A stretch of DNA of 61,027 nucleotides from Flavobacterium erciyesense (GTDB lineage: Bacteria > Bacteroidota > Bacteroidia > Flavobacteriales > Flavobacteriaceae). The notes under the pieces are model-generated. The model ran no database searches, was not told the DNA's origin, and saw only the letters and a program-made list of their open reading frames with translations. The translations under genes were made by a program, and so were the position numbers. The stretch covers positions 1-61,027 of the forward strand of contig NZ_JAGPXB010000018.1 of the NCBI RefSeq assembly GCF_018069925.1, given 5' to 3'. Within the stretch, counting starts at the first letter, position 1. Each line of letters begins with the position of its first letter. This document shows positions 50,723 to 59,224 of this stretch, piece by piece.

Positions 50723-52870
50723 CTATCCTCTTATCTTTTTAACCGGCTCTTGTTTGTTGTCCAGACCACGTTTTCTCAATAAAGGTTCAATGCTAGGCTC
50801 GGCACCTCTAAATCTTTTGTACAAAACCATCGGATCTTCGGTACCGCCTTTTTCAAGTACATGAGTACGGAATAATTTAGCTTTTTCTGGATTGAATAAT
50901 GAAGTCGACTTAAACGCTTCGAAAGCATCTGTATCTAAAACGCCCGACCAAATATAACTGTAATACCCAGAAGAATAGCCACCAGAAAAAATATGACTAA
51001 AATAGGTACTGCGGTATCTAGGAATAATCGATGGGATTAAACCAATTTTTACCATGGCTGCTTTTTCGAAAGTGTTAGCATCAACCGTGATGTCTTTGGT
51101 TTGCGAGTGGTATTCTAAATCCAATAAAGAGGCTGCCAAGTATTCAGTAGTAGTAAAACCTTGATCAAAAGTTCCCGCTTTCTTCAATTTATTAACTAGC
51201 GTTTCCGGAATCACCTCGCCCGTTTTGAAGTGCTTCGCGTAAATTTTCAAAACCTCAGGCTCTGCAGCCCAGTTCTCCATAATTTGTGATGGAAGCTCAA
51301 CAAAATCTCTTGGCACACTCGTTCCTGCCAAACTTCTGTAAATTACATTAGATAATAAACCGTGTAAAGCATGACCGAATTCATGAAAAAAGGTAGATAC
51401 TTCATCAAAAGTTAACAAGGCAGGAGTGGCAGCAGTAGGTTTTGTAAAATTACAAACGATAGAAACTACAGGAGCAACACGCTTGCCATCAACAGTTTTT
51501 TGACTGCGGTAGGATGTCATCCAAGCCCCACCACGTTTCGACTCACGCGGGTGAAAATCCATGTACATAACCCCTAAGTGCGTTCCGTCTTGCTCAGTTA
51601 CTTCCCAAGCCGTCACATCCTCATGGTACGTTGGCACGTTACTTAATGGTTTAATTTGAATACCGTATAAATTTTCAGTAACCTGAAAAACACCTTTGCG
51701 CACTTGGTCTAAACTAAAATAAGGTTTTAGTTCTTCCTCATCAAGATCAAAACGCTCTTTTCTGATTTTTTCAGTGTAAAAACGCCAATCGTATGGTTGA
51801 ACTGCACCTTTAATTCCATCTTTAGCCATCATTTTTTGAATGTCGGCCGCTTCATTTTTAGCCATTTCAAGAGCTGGTTTCCACAAATCATTTAATAATT
51901 TGTTTACGTTTTCAGGTTTTTTAGCCATCGATTCTTCTAACACATAAGTTGCGTGCGAAGTATACCCCAACAAGCGCGCTTTTTGACCTCTTAAATTAGC
52001 CAATTCTACCGCGTTTTTTTTGTTATCGGCTGCATCGTCATGATTCGCTCTAGTTTGGTAGGCATTCCAAATCTGTTTGCGCAATTCTCTGTTGCTGCTG
52101 TATTGTAAAAATGGCATTACACTTGAATTAGAAAGTGTAAAAACCCATTTACCGTCTTTGCCCTTTGCTTTTGCATCTGCGGCAGCGGCATCAACAATTC
52201 CTTTTGGCAAACCTGCTAAATCTTTTTTATCTGCAATAACCAGTTCATAACCGTTGGTTTCAGAAAGGATATTTTGTCCGTACTTTAAACTTGTCAAGGA
52301 CAAATCACCGTTGATTTTGCGTAGTATTTCTTTATCTGAATTAGACAAATTAGCACCACTTCGAACAAAATCTTTGTAGGCATTGTCTAAAATTTTAGCT
52401 TGCTCTAAATTCAAACCCAAACTTTCTTTTTGGTTCCAAAGCGACTTTACTCTTGCAAATAATTTTTCGTTCAAGTAAATGTTATCGCGGTGCGCCGATA
52501 AATTAGGAGCTGTTTCTTTGGCGATATTTTGAATCTCCTTGTTGGTATTAGCAGAGTTCAAATTTGAAAAAACCGTATTCACATTGGCTAACAATTCGCC
52601 TGCATTTTCCATTGCTAAAATGGTATTATCAAAAGTAGTTGGTTGCGTATTATTTGCAATAGCATCAATTTCCGCTTGATGTTTCGCGATACCTTCTAAA
52701 ATGGCAGGTTTAAAATGCTCGTTCTTGATTTTGTCAAACGGCGGAACATTGAAAGGCGTGTTGTAAGCCTGAAAAAATGGATTCATAGTCGTGTTTTCTT
52801 GTTTGTCTTGTGCTTGGATGGTGAGTATATTTCCGATTACCAGCATTAGAAAAAGGGATTTCTTTCTCAT
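50723..52870 (-). CDS. M3 family zinc peptidase (peptidyl-dipeptidase Dcp-like), exported
   Basis: This 715-residue protein has a signal peptide (MRKKSLFLMLVIGNILTIQAQ). The thimet-oligopeptidase fold starts NPFFQAYNTPFNVPPFDKIKNE. The zinc site is HEFGHALHG at residues 496-504, with the third ligand Glu expected in the following ELPSQIMENW. Family members trim dipeptides or oligopeptides. With export, it should act in the periplasm. Subfamily Dcp fits the N-terminus (YNTPFNVPPFDKIK) better than OpdA. It is divergent from the DUF885 peptidase-like gene. Confidence 0.92.
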   Translation of the reverse strand: MRKKSLFLMLVIGNILTIQAQDKQENTTMNPFFQAYNTPFNVPPFDKIKNEHFKPAILEGIAKHQAEIDAIANNTQPTTFDNTILAMENAGELLANVNTVFSNLNSANTNKEIQNIAKETAPNLSAHRDNIYLNEKLFARVKSLWNQKESLGLNLEQAKILDNAYKDFVRSGANLSNSDKEILRKINGDLSLTSLKYGQNILSETNGYELVIADKKDLAGLPKGIVDAAAADAKAKGKDGKWVFTLSNSSVMPFLQYSSNRELRKQIWNAYQTRANHDDAADNKKNAVELANLRGQKARLLGYTSHATYVLEESMAKKPENVNKLLNDLWKPALEMAKNEAADIQKMMAKDGIKGAVQPYDWRFYTEKIRKERFDLDEEELKPYFSLDQVRKGVFQVTENLYGIQIKPLSNVPTYHEDVTAWEVTEQDGTHLGVMYMDFHPRESKRGGAWMTSYRSQKTVDGKRVAPVVSIVCNFTKPTAATPALLTFDEVSTFFHEFGHALHGLLSNVIYRSLAGTSVPRDFVELPSQIMENWAAEPEVLKIYAKHFKTGEVIPETLVNKLKKAGTFDQGFTTTEYLAASLLDLEYHSQTKDITVDANTFEKAAMVKIGLIPSIIPRYRSTYFSHIFSGGYSSGYYSYIWSGVLDTDAFEAFKSTSLFNPEKAKLFRTHVLEKGGTEDPMVLYKRFRGAEPSIEPLLRKRGLDNKQEPVKKIRG

Positions 52871-53042
52871 TTCAATTTGTTAATTAGTAACGTAAATTTA
52901 ACCCAAATCCTCTTCATAAGCCAATCAAGACTTTGCCTTAACTTAATTTTATGATTAGGACATCGTACAAAGGATTTTACAATCTAATTTAAGTATTGAA
53001 ATAAAATCAATACATTAGCTATTTAAATCACAAACCGAAATT

Positions 53043-54806
53043 ATGAAAAAAATAACCGTTCTACTTTTTACAGTAACAACTACTCTGCTATTGGTAAACT
53101 GTAAATCTGAAGATAAAAAGCAAGATTTTACTAGCTTAACCAAAAGCTATTTTGATGATAAAAATGCGCTAGATCCATTGAGCGCAACCCAAAGTGGTCA
53201 AAACCAGTACAACGATCAGCTGCAATTTGAAATGACCGATAGTTATAGAAAAACGCAAGCTGCTTTTTTTGACAAATACCAAACTGCATTGCAAAATTTT
53301 GACGTAACCGATTTATCTGAAGAAGAAAAAAACAGTTATGAGATCATTAAATGGGAAATTGAAGTTGGAAAAGAAGTGTTAGAACAGCCAACTAATTTAA
53401 TTCCGGTACATCAATTTTGGGGAACACACTTGACCATGGGGCAGTTTGCGGGTGGAACTGGTGCCCAGCCTTTTAAAACAGAACAAGATTATACCAACTT
53501 TTTAAAACGAATGGACAAATATGCCGTTTGGATTGATTCGGCGATGGTGTACATGAAAAAAGGATTAGACAAAGGAGTGGTTTTACCAAAAGCGTTGACC
53601 GTAAAATTGATTCCGCAGTTCGCAGAGATGGAAACTCCAAATATCGAAGACAATTTATTTTATTCTTCGATAAAATTAATGCCAGCATCGTTTCCTGAAA
53701 GCATCAAGAAAGACTTAACGGCAAAATACACGGCTACAATCACCACTAAATTGATTCCGCAGTACAAGAAAATGGCTGATTTTCTTAACAAAGAATACTT
53801 GCCAGCATCAAGAGCAACGAGCGGGATAGGCGGTTTACCTTTTGGAAAAAAACTATATGCGGCTTATGTAAAACAATGGACTACGACCAATAAAACTCCA
53901 GAGGAAATTCATGAGCTGGGATTGAAAGAAGTAGCACGACTGACTGCTGAAATGGAAAAAGTAAAAGCCCAAGTAGGTTTCAAAGGTACTTTGATTGAGT
54001 TTTTTGAAGAAGTACGTAACAAGAAAGAATTAAAACCTTTTACCAAACCAGAAGAGGTTATTGCTAACTTTAACAGTATTTACACCCGCATTAAACCTAA
54101 TGTTGACAAGCTATTTGCTTTGCAACCAAAAACAAAATTTGAGGTAAGACGCACCGAAGCTTTTAGAGAACAAACTGCCAGTGCCGAGTACAATCAAGGC
54201 ACGGCTGATGGAACGCGTCCTGGCATTTTTTATGTTCCGATTCCGAATGTAAAAGAATACAACATGTACGGTGACGAAGATTTGTTTTTGCATGAAGCCA
54301 TTCCGGGACATCATTTTCAAATTTCATTACAGCAAGAAAACCAAAGTCTTCCAGATTTTAGAAAATTCAATTGGTTTGGTGCTTATGGTGAAGGTTGGGC
54401 TTTATACACCGAAAGTTTAGGTAAAGAGCTAGGTTTGTACCAAGATCCGTATCAATATTTTGGGATGTTGGGTAACGAAATGCACCGCGCGGTACGTTTA
54501 GTAGTTGATACTGGTTTACATTCAAAAGGCTGGACGAGAGAACAAGCTATTAAATATTCCTTAGCAAACGAGGCCGAAAGTGAAGCAAGTATTATTCCTG
54601 AAATAGAGCGCTACATGGCTATTCCAGGACAAGCTTTGTCTTATAAAATTGGACAATTGAAAATAATGGAGCTTCGCAAAAAAGCCGAAACTAAAATGGG
54701 TACAAAATTTGATATTAAAAAGTTCCATGAAAAAGTATTGGAGTCAGGAGTGATGCCTTTGGCTTTATTGGAACAAAAAATTAATGAGTGGGTTGAAGGA
54801 AAATAA
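53043..54806 (+). CDS. DUF885 family lipoprotein, metallopeptidase-like
   Basis: The 587-residue protein has a lipoprotein signal (TTTLLLVNCKSEDKK, Cys near residue 20). The DUF885 domain covers almost all of it. LFLHEAIPGHHFQISLQ (His417, Glu418, His423/424) is a HExxxGH-type zinc site, followed by GEGWALYTESLGKELG carrying the likely third ligand. Such proteins are annotated as uncharacterised peptidases; activity on peptides is inferred from the motif. A 7-base inverted repeat (GTATTGA/TCAATAC, 52993-53013) lies upstream. A hairpin terminator follows the gene. Confidence 0.85.
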   Translation: MKKITVLLFTVTTTLLLVNCKSEDKKQDFTSLTKSYFDDKNALDPLSATQSGQNQYNDQLQFEMTDSYRKTQAAFFDKYQTALQNFDVTDLSEEEKNSYEIIKWEIEVGKEVLEQPTNLIPVHQFWGTHLTMGQFAGGTGAQPFKTEQDYTNFLKRMDKYAVWIDSAMVYMKKGLDKGVVLPKALTVKLIPQFAEMETPNIEDNLFYSSIKLMPASFPESIKKDLTAKYTATITTKLIPQYKKMADFLNKEYLPASRATSGIGGLPFGKKLYAAYVKQWTTTNKTPEEIHELGLKEVARLTAEMEKVKAQVGFKGTLIEFFEEVRNKKELKPFTKPEEVIANFNSIYTRIKPNVDKLFALQPKTKFEVRRTEAFREQTASAEYNQGTADGTRPGIFYVPIPNVKEYNMYGDEDLFLHEAIPGHHFQISLQQENQSLPDFRKFNWFGAYGEGWALYTESLGKELGLYQDPYQYFGMLGNEMHRAVRLVVDTGLHSKGWTREQAIKYSLANEAESEASIIPEIERYMAIPGQALSYKIGQLKIMELRKKAETKMGTKFDIKKFHEKVLESGVMPLALLEQKINEWVEGK

Positions 54807-54819
54807 AAACAATCAAACT

Positions 54820-54851
54820 AAAAAGCTTCTCGATTTGAGAAGCTTTTTTTT
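54820..54851 (+). terminator. Rho-independent terminator after the DUF885 gene
   Basis: AAAAAGCTTCTC pairs with GAGAAGCTTTTT around GATTT and is followed by T residues. From here to 55149 (about 300 bases) I see nothing but AT-rich sequence. Confidence 0.88.
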
Positions 54852-55149
54852 GAGCCTTGCTGAACCACAATTCACTGATGAAATCGTAATATACTAAGGT
54901 AAAAGCACCTAAGCTTTTTAATTTGAAAATCATTTTTAACACACTTAAGAATATCTCTCACATCGCTCTTAAGTATATTTAGCTATTTATAAGTAAAATA
55001 TCACTAAAAGTGGGTATTGTACAAGCTATCTAAAATCAGTTACTTCGCTTCATACCTTCTTCCGTAAAAACTTAACGCAAATTATTTTTAATTGGATTTA
55101 AAAGGTTTAAAATAACCGATACTAAAAAATAATAAAACTACAAAAGGAA

Positions 55150-55746
55150 ATGAAAAAAGTAATTCGAATATTCGTGTTTGGCTTTTTGGGCCTATGGTTC
55201 GTTTATGTATGTAATGAAATATTTAATTCTTGCTCAAAACCAGAAAAATTAGATGATATCGAACTACCAATTGCAATTGACTCATCAGCAACATACGTAA
55301 CACCACAACAAAATTTAATAAATACAGAACAAAACAAGTGGCAATATGATTCAAGTATTGACAAAATGACTTCAAAAACTTCAAAATTTGCAACCATTAC
55401 ATCAAACGAAAGTTTAGATTTAGATTTTCCTTATGATGGAGTTAATTTTGGATATTTAATAATTCGAAAAATGAATGACCGTTTAGGAATTTTAATTAGA
55501 GTTGACAAAGGTCAAATTTCAGGAGGATATGAAAACAATTATATAAAGGTTCGCTTTGATGATGAAACCCCAATTACTTTTAGCTATTCTGAACCTGCTG
55601 ATAATAGTAGTGATTTAATTTTTATCGAAAACAAAACTAAATTTTTATCAAAACTAAAAAAATCTAAAAAAACACTTATTGAAATCCCTTTTTATCAAAA
55701 TGGAAATCAAATATTAGAATTTAACACCCAAAATTTAGAATGGTAA
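55150..55746 (+). CDS. Unrecognised membrane-anchored protein
   Basis: This 198-residue protein has one N-terminal hydrophobic segment (about residues 5-24) with a basic start, so it is exported or anchored. The following domain is mixed alpha/beta: KWQYDSSIDKMTSKTSKFAT, LDLDFPYDGVNFGYLIIRK, IKVRFDDETPITFSYSEPAD, LIEIPFYQNGNQILEFNTQN. The pattern of a W-x-Y start, an FPYDG strand and a C-terminal FY.NG..I.EF strand recalls small domains found in exported stress and phage-related proteins, but I cannot name a family. The next gene, 13 bases downstream, may be co-transcribed. Confidence 0.7.
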   Translation: MKKVIRIFVFGFLGLWFVYVCNEIFNSCSKPEKLDDIELPIAIDSSATYVTPQQNLINTEQNKWQYDSSIDKMTSKTSKFATITSNESLDLDFPYDGVNFGYLIIRKMNDRLGILIRVDKGQISGGYENNYIKVRFDDETPITFSYSEPADNSSDLIFIENKTKFLSKLKKSKKTLIEIPFYQNGNQILEFNTQNLEW

Positions 55747-55759
55747 ATACAACAGGAAA

Positions 55760-56533
55760 ATGAAAAAAATATTATTAGCAGCCTTCGTATTATTACTTTG
55801 GAATTGTTCTGATGATACCAAAGCACAACAAGATGATTCTTTAAACGGAACACTCCTTAAAAAAATTGTTTATATTGATAATGCAGGAAATAAAGATGAG
55901 TATAATTTTGCATACGAGGAGAACAAGTTGCTCAACATTACCCTAATTAGCAATAACCAATCTAATATCAGTAATCTATTTTTCACCTATGAAAATAATG
56001 TAATAACAAAAATTACCACATTAAGGAGTAAAGCAGTATACGCAATTGAAGATTATGATTATGTAAACGGTAAAGTTAATACCTATTCACTTGACTATGT
56101 AAATGACCCTTTCAGAGTAAAAACAACTTACACTTACAATAGTGATTTAAGCGTTACTTTTAACGAACTCTCAACATATAAACCAACAAATCAAGAGAGT
56201 CAAGGTGAAACAGGGAAATTATTTTATCGAAATGGTAACACTATTAAAGTAGAAAAAATTGAAAATGTAGAAATAGAATATGATAACAATTTAAACCCCT
56301 TGAAAAACATAATTGGTTTTAATTTACTACTAGACAAATTACCATATTATTTTGGAGCAGGCGGCGTAAATAACTGTACAAAAATATCCGAAATTGACCT
56401 TTTACCAACTCCATCTACTATAATCACAGAGTTTGAATATTCGTATGATGAAAGAGGTTATCCTAAATCAGCAAAAGTTAAACACACGGAAAACAAAATA
56501 ACATCTACCTCCACAATACAATACTTTTATTAG
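55760..56533 (+). CDS. Unrecognised lipoprotein with YD-like repeats
   Basis: The 257-residue protein has a lipoprotein signal (LLAAFVLLLWNCSDD, Cys16). The rest is beta-rich with repeated patterns of the kind KIVYIDNAGNKDEYNFAY, ITTLRSKAVYAIEDYDYVNGKV, ITEFEYSYDERGYPKSAKV, resembling the DUF4595/YD-repeat-like exported proteins common in Bacteroidota. No catalytic motif is visible. It follows the preceding gene by 13 bases. Function unknown. Confidence 0.7.
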   Translation: MKKILLAAFVLLLWNCSDDTKAQQDDSLNGTLLKKIVYIDNAGNKDEYNFAYEENKLLNITLISNNQSNISNLFFTYENNVITKITTLRSKAVYAIEDYDYVNGKVNTYSLDYVNDPFRVKTTYTYNSDLSVTFNELSTYKPTNQESQGETGKLFYRNGNTIKVEKIENVEIEYDNNLNPLKNIIGFNLLLDKLPYYFGAGGVNNCTKISEIDLLPTPSTIITEFEYSYDERGYPKSAKVKHTENKITSTSTIQYFY

Positions 56534-56660
56534 TTTATCTTTTGATTTATGAAAAAATTAGGACATATCTTATGACTGTCCTCATTTGTTTCTTAAACTT
56601 ATGACTAAGTAGATAAAAAAATTATAATCTGTTGGGCAATGGTTCGGCAGGTTTTAAAAT

Positions 56661-56704
56661 AAAAAAGCCCAAACTTTCGTTTGGGCTTTTCGTGCGGATA
56701 ATAG
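56661..56704. repeat. Second copy of the tRNA-Leu 3' tail plus terminator
   Basis: These 44 bases match 56749-56792 at all positions but one. They contain TGCGGATAATAG (the complement of the last 12 bases of tRNA-Leu) and the hairpin AAGCCCAAAC/GTTTGGGCTT. Between the copies are 44 bases that include a palindrome at 56709-56724. Confidence 0.9.
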
Positions 56705-56708
56705 TCCT

Positions 56709-56724
56709 TCCCGATAAATCGGGA
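56709..56724. repeat. Palindrome between the tRNA-Leu tail copies
   Basis: TCCCGATAAATCGGGA is a perfect palindrome apart from its AA centre. It could be a short repeat of the kind scattered in flavobacterial genomes or the footprint of an excised element. Confidence 0.6.
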
Positions 56725-56748
56725 TAAACTTCTCGTCCTAAATCCACA

Positions 56749-56780
56749 AAAAAAGCCCAAACTTTCGTTTGGGCTTTTTG
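56749..56780 (-). terminator. Rho-independent terminator of tRNA-Leu
   Basis: AAAAAGCCCAAAC pairs with GTTTGGGCTTTTT around TTTC or GAAA (minus strand GAAA) and directly follows the tRNA 3' end. Confidence 0.9.
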
Positions 56781-56862
56781 TGCGGATAATAGGACTCGAA
56801 CCTACACGCCTTGCGGCACCAGATCCTAAGTCTGGCATGTCTACCAATTTCACCATATCCGC
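56781..56862 (-). tRNA. tRNA-Leu (UAG)
   Basis: An 82-nucleotide class II tRNA is readable on the minus strand. The acceptor arm is GCGGATA pairing with TATCCGC, the anticodon stem-loop is CCAGACTTAGGATCTGG with anticodon TAG, the variable arm is TGCCGCAAGGCG, and the T arm is TAGGTTCGAGTCCTA. The discriminator is A. A short open frame covering it encodes VKLVDMPDLGSGAARR, a common tRNA shadow. Confidence 0.96.
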
Positions 56863-56942
56863 GGTTTATTGTGGGTGCAAAGATACACTTAACTTCGAAT
56901 ATTCAAAACAATTTTGACAAAAAATATTCATACTCTTTTTTG

Positions 56943-56950
56943 TACTTTTG
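56943..56950 (+). promoter_or_regulatory. Putative -7 element (TACTTTTG) for the M20 dipeptidase gene
   Basis: TACTTTTG fits TAnnTTTG and lies 23 bases before the ATG at 56974. The nearest upstream TTG is 26 bases away, longer than usual. The element rules against the alternative start at 56914. Confidence 0.4.
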
Positions 56951-56973
56951 AAAATATAAACAAAATTCAACTA

Positions 56974-58362
56974 ATGGAAAACATAAAAGCATACGTTCAA
57001 GAACACAAAGAACGCTTTATCAATGAGTTAATCGAATTATTAAAAATTCCGTCCGTAAGTGCTGATACCGCCTATTCGCACGATGTTTTTGAAACTGCCG
57101 ATGCCGTAAAAGCCAGTTTAGAGAAAGCCGGCTGTGATTTTGTCGAAATTTGCGACACTCCAGGCTACCCAATCGTATATGGCGAGAAAATCATCGACCC
57201 TAATTTACCCACCGTTTTAGTATACGGACATTATGATGTGCAGCCGCCAGACCCAATGGAGTTGTGGACGTCTCCCCCATTTGAACCCGTAATTAAAAAA
57301 ACCGATATCCATCCTGAAGGCGCCATTTTTGCCCGTGGAGCCTGTGATGACAAAGGCCAAATGTACATGCACGTAAAAGCGCTGGAATACATGGTACAAT
57401 CAAACACTTTGCCTTGCAACGTCAAGTTTATGATTGAGGGTGAAGAAGAAATTGGTTCCAAAAGCTTAAGCTGGTTTGTAGAACGCAACCAAGAAAAACT
57501 TAAAAACGATGTGATTTTAATTTCTGATACCGGAATGATCTCTAACCAGCAACCGTCTATCACAACAGGATTACGCGGTTTGAGTTATGTAGAAGTGGAA
57601 GTTACAGGTCCTAACCGCGACTTACATTCTGGCTTGTACGGTGGTGCTGTGGCAAACCCAATCAACGTGTTGGCTAAAATGATTGCTTCGCTGCACGACG
57701 AGAACAACCACATCACCATTCCAGGTTTTTATGACAATGTTGAGGAATTATCTCTTGAAGAAAGAGCCGAAATGGCCAAAGCGCCCTTTAGCTTAGAAAA
57801 ATACAAAAACGCCTTGCAACTCAACGATGTGTACGGTGAAAAAGGCTATGTAACGAACGAAAGAAACTCCATCCGACCTACACTAGACGTAAACGGAATC
57901 TGGGGCGGCTACACCGGCGAAGGAGCTAAAACCGTAATTGCCAGCAAGGCTTTCGCCAAAATTTCCATGCGTTTGGTTCCTAATCAAGACTGGGAAGAAA
58001 TCACGGAATTATTCACCAAACATTTCAACAGCATTGCCCCAGCAGGCGTTACCGTTTTGGTAAAACCGCATCACGGCGGGCAAGGCTACGTAACCCCAAT
58101 TGACAGCATTGGCTACAAAGCCGCAAACATGGCTTATACCGAAACCTTTGGCGTACCAGCCATTCCCGTGCGTTCCGGAGGCAGCATCCCTATTGTAGCA
58201 TTATTCGAAAAAGAATTGAAATCAAAAACCATCCTCATGGGATTTGGTCTCGACAGCGATGCCATTCACTCGCCAAACGAACACTTCGGGATCTTCAATT
58301 ACCTCAAAGGAATCGAAACCATTCCGTTGTTTTACAAATATTTTGTAGAATTGTCAAAATAA
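56974..58362 (+). CDS. M20 family dipeptidase (carnosinase/CNDP-like)
   Basis: This 462-residue zinc peptidase has the two metal-site motifs VYGHYDVQPPDP (first His and catalytic Asp) and ARGACDDKGQMYMH (bridging Asp), the catalytic EGEEEIGS, the lid-domain DLHSGLYGGAV, and a C-terminal DSDAIHSPNEHF with the last His ligand. Length and motifs fit cytosolic M20 dipeptidases of the CNDP type; no signal peptide is seen. Substrates are probably free dipeptides. It stands alone, divergent from tRNA-Leu, and ends in a hairpin at 58461. Confidence 0.93.
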   Translation: MENIKAYVQEHKERFINELIELLKIPSVSADTAYSHDVFETADAVKASLEKAGCDFVEICDTPGYPIVYGEKIIDPNLPTVLVYGHYDVQPPDPMELWTSPPFEPVIKKTDIHPEGAIFARGACDDKGQMYMHVKALEYMVQSNTLPCNVKFMIEGEEEIGSKSLSWFVERNQEKLKNDVILISDTGMISNQQPSITTGLRGLSYVEVEVTGPNRDLHSGLYGGAVANPINVLAKMIASLHDENNHITIPGFYDNVEELSLEERAEMAKAPFSLEKYKNALQLNDVYGEKGYVTNERNSIRPTLDVNGIWGGYTGEGAKTVIASKAFAKISMRLVPNQDWEEITELFTKHFNSIAPAGVTVLVKPHHGGQGYVTPIDSIGYKAANMAYTETFGVPAIPVRSGGSIPIVALFEKELKSKTILMGFGLDSDAIHSPNEHFGIFNYLKGIETIPLFYKYFVELSK

Positions 58363-58375
58363 TAGTTATCGATTC

Positions 58376-58446
58376 CGTCAGTTCGAGTTTTTTTGTGAAC
58401 AGAAACAGAACAAACTTCTCGATACGCTGCGCTACTCGAAGTGACG
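58376..58446. repeat. Imperfect inverted repeat, flavobacterial intergenic element
   Basis: CGTCAGTTCGAGT (58376-58388) faces ACTCGAAGTGACG (58434-58446), 12 of 13 positions matching as an inverted repeat, with CTTCTCGATACGCTGCGC inside. This resembles dispersed elements I know from Flavobacterium intergenic regions. Confidence 0.7.
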
Positions 58447-58460
58447 TAAATAATACTATA

Positions 58461-58492
58461 AATCCGCTCTCCACAGGGCGGATTTTTTTTTG
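58461..58492 (+). terminator. Rho-independent terminator after the M20 gene
   Basis: AATCCGC (58461-58467) pairs with GCGGATT (58478-58484), followed by eight T. The stem is short but the T tract is strong. Confidence 0.75.
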
Positions 58493-58787
58493 GGCGTTCC
58501 CTTGTTGCAGAAAATCCTTCTTGAACAACACAATTCATCAAGCAACAAGGTCAGGCTGTACGTTCTCAATCTTTTTATCCGCCTAAAAAAGGCGCCTAAA
58601 AAGGATTTCCACTTCCATCCTTAACGCAAACCCTCGATGATTTTCTAATCCATCCAATCAAGAAAATCTGCGAATTTGCGGTGAATTTTCAAAGCAGCTC
58701 GCACGGATGCCTCCATCTGGTGCCCGTTGATAGTTTTTTTTTAAAGTTATAAGATGGTTTTAATTGTAGAAAACTTGGAGAAATACG
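58493..58787. other. Non-coding, repeat-like stretch
   Basis: No gene is supported. GGCGTTCCCTTGTTGCAG, GGTCAGGCTGTACGTTC and AAGGATTTCCACTTCCATCC look like a degraded member of a family of intergenic sequences seen in Flavobacterium. A short inverted CCTAAAAAAGGCGCC-type segment lies at about 58580-58600. Confidence 0.5.
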
Positions 58788-59213
58788 TTACTTCAGATCC
58801 ATTAAAAACCCAAAAGCAATAAGAACTAAACTTGCAAGTGGTCCTGAAAATATGCACATTAAAAACGTTTGGCCATCTCCATAACATGCTAAATCCACGC
58901 CAAGCATCATTATCAGTATAGCAGTATTTAATAAAGTGTATAGTATCAAAGAGTAAAACCTAAAATTACGCTTTACTTCTTTTTTTGTCTTTAACAAAGT
59001 CTTGTCCAATCTATAGCCATAGAAAATCATCATTCCAATTGCTGCTACCGCAGAAAACCAAAGAACAATTGAATAGCCCGTTGTACAGTCACCAGTGATT
59101 TTCTCCAAGCTCATTGCTGCAAAAACACCAGGAATTAATGTCCAAGTTGGGAAAATTGGAATCAATGACCAAAGCGCGTTAACAAAACTATATTTTGTAA
59201 AGGTAAATTCCAT
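58788..59213 (-). CDS. Unrecognised four-helix membrane protein
   Basis: The 141-residue protein has four hydrophobic segments (about residues 12-33, 46-65, 86-106 and 116-137) with a basic cytoplasmic loop between the second and third (RLDKTLLKTKKEVKRNFR). No family motif is recognised. It lies 11 bases downstream of the LprI-like gene on the same strand, so they probably share a transcript. Confidence 0.7.
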   Translation of the reverse strand: MEFTFTKYSFVNALWSLIPIFPTWTLIPGVFAAMSLEKITGDCTTGYSIVLWFSAVAAIGMMIFYGYRLDKTLLKTKKEVKRNFRFYSLILYTLLNTAILIMMLGVDLACYGDGQTFLMCIFSGPLASLVLIAFGFLMDLK

Positions 59214-59224
59214 AGAGGTTAGTA

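Noticed and set aside
56605..56856. Minus-strand open frame of 83 codons starting MVKLVDMPDLGSGAARR
   Set aside because: It covers tRNA-Leu, and this peptide start is the usual translation of tRNA-Leu sequence. It is not a gene.
58395..58586. Short plus-strand frame across the M20 terminator and repeats
   Set aside because: It spans a terminator and repeat-like sequence, has no start context and looks like the translation of intergenic repeats.
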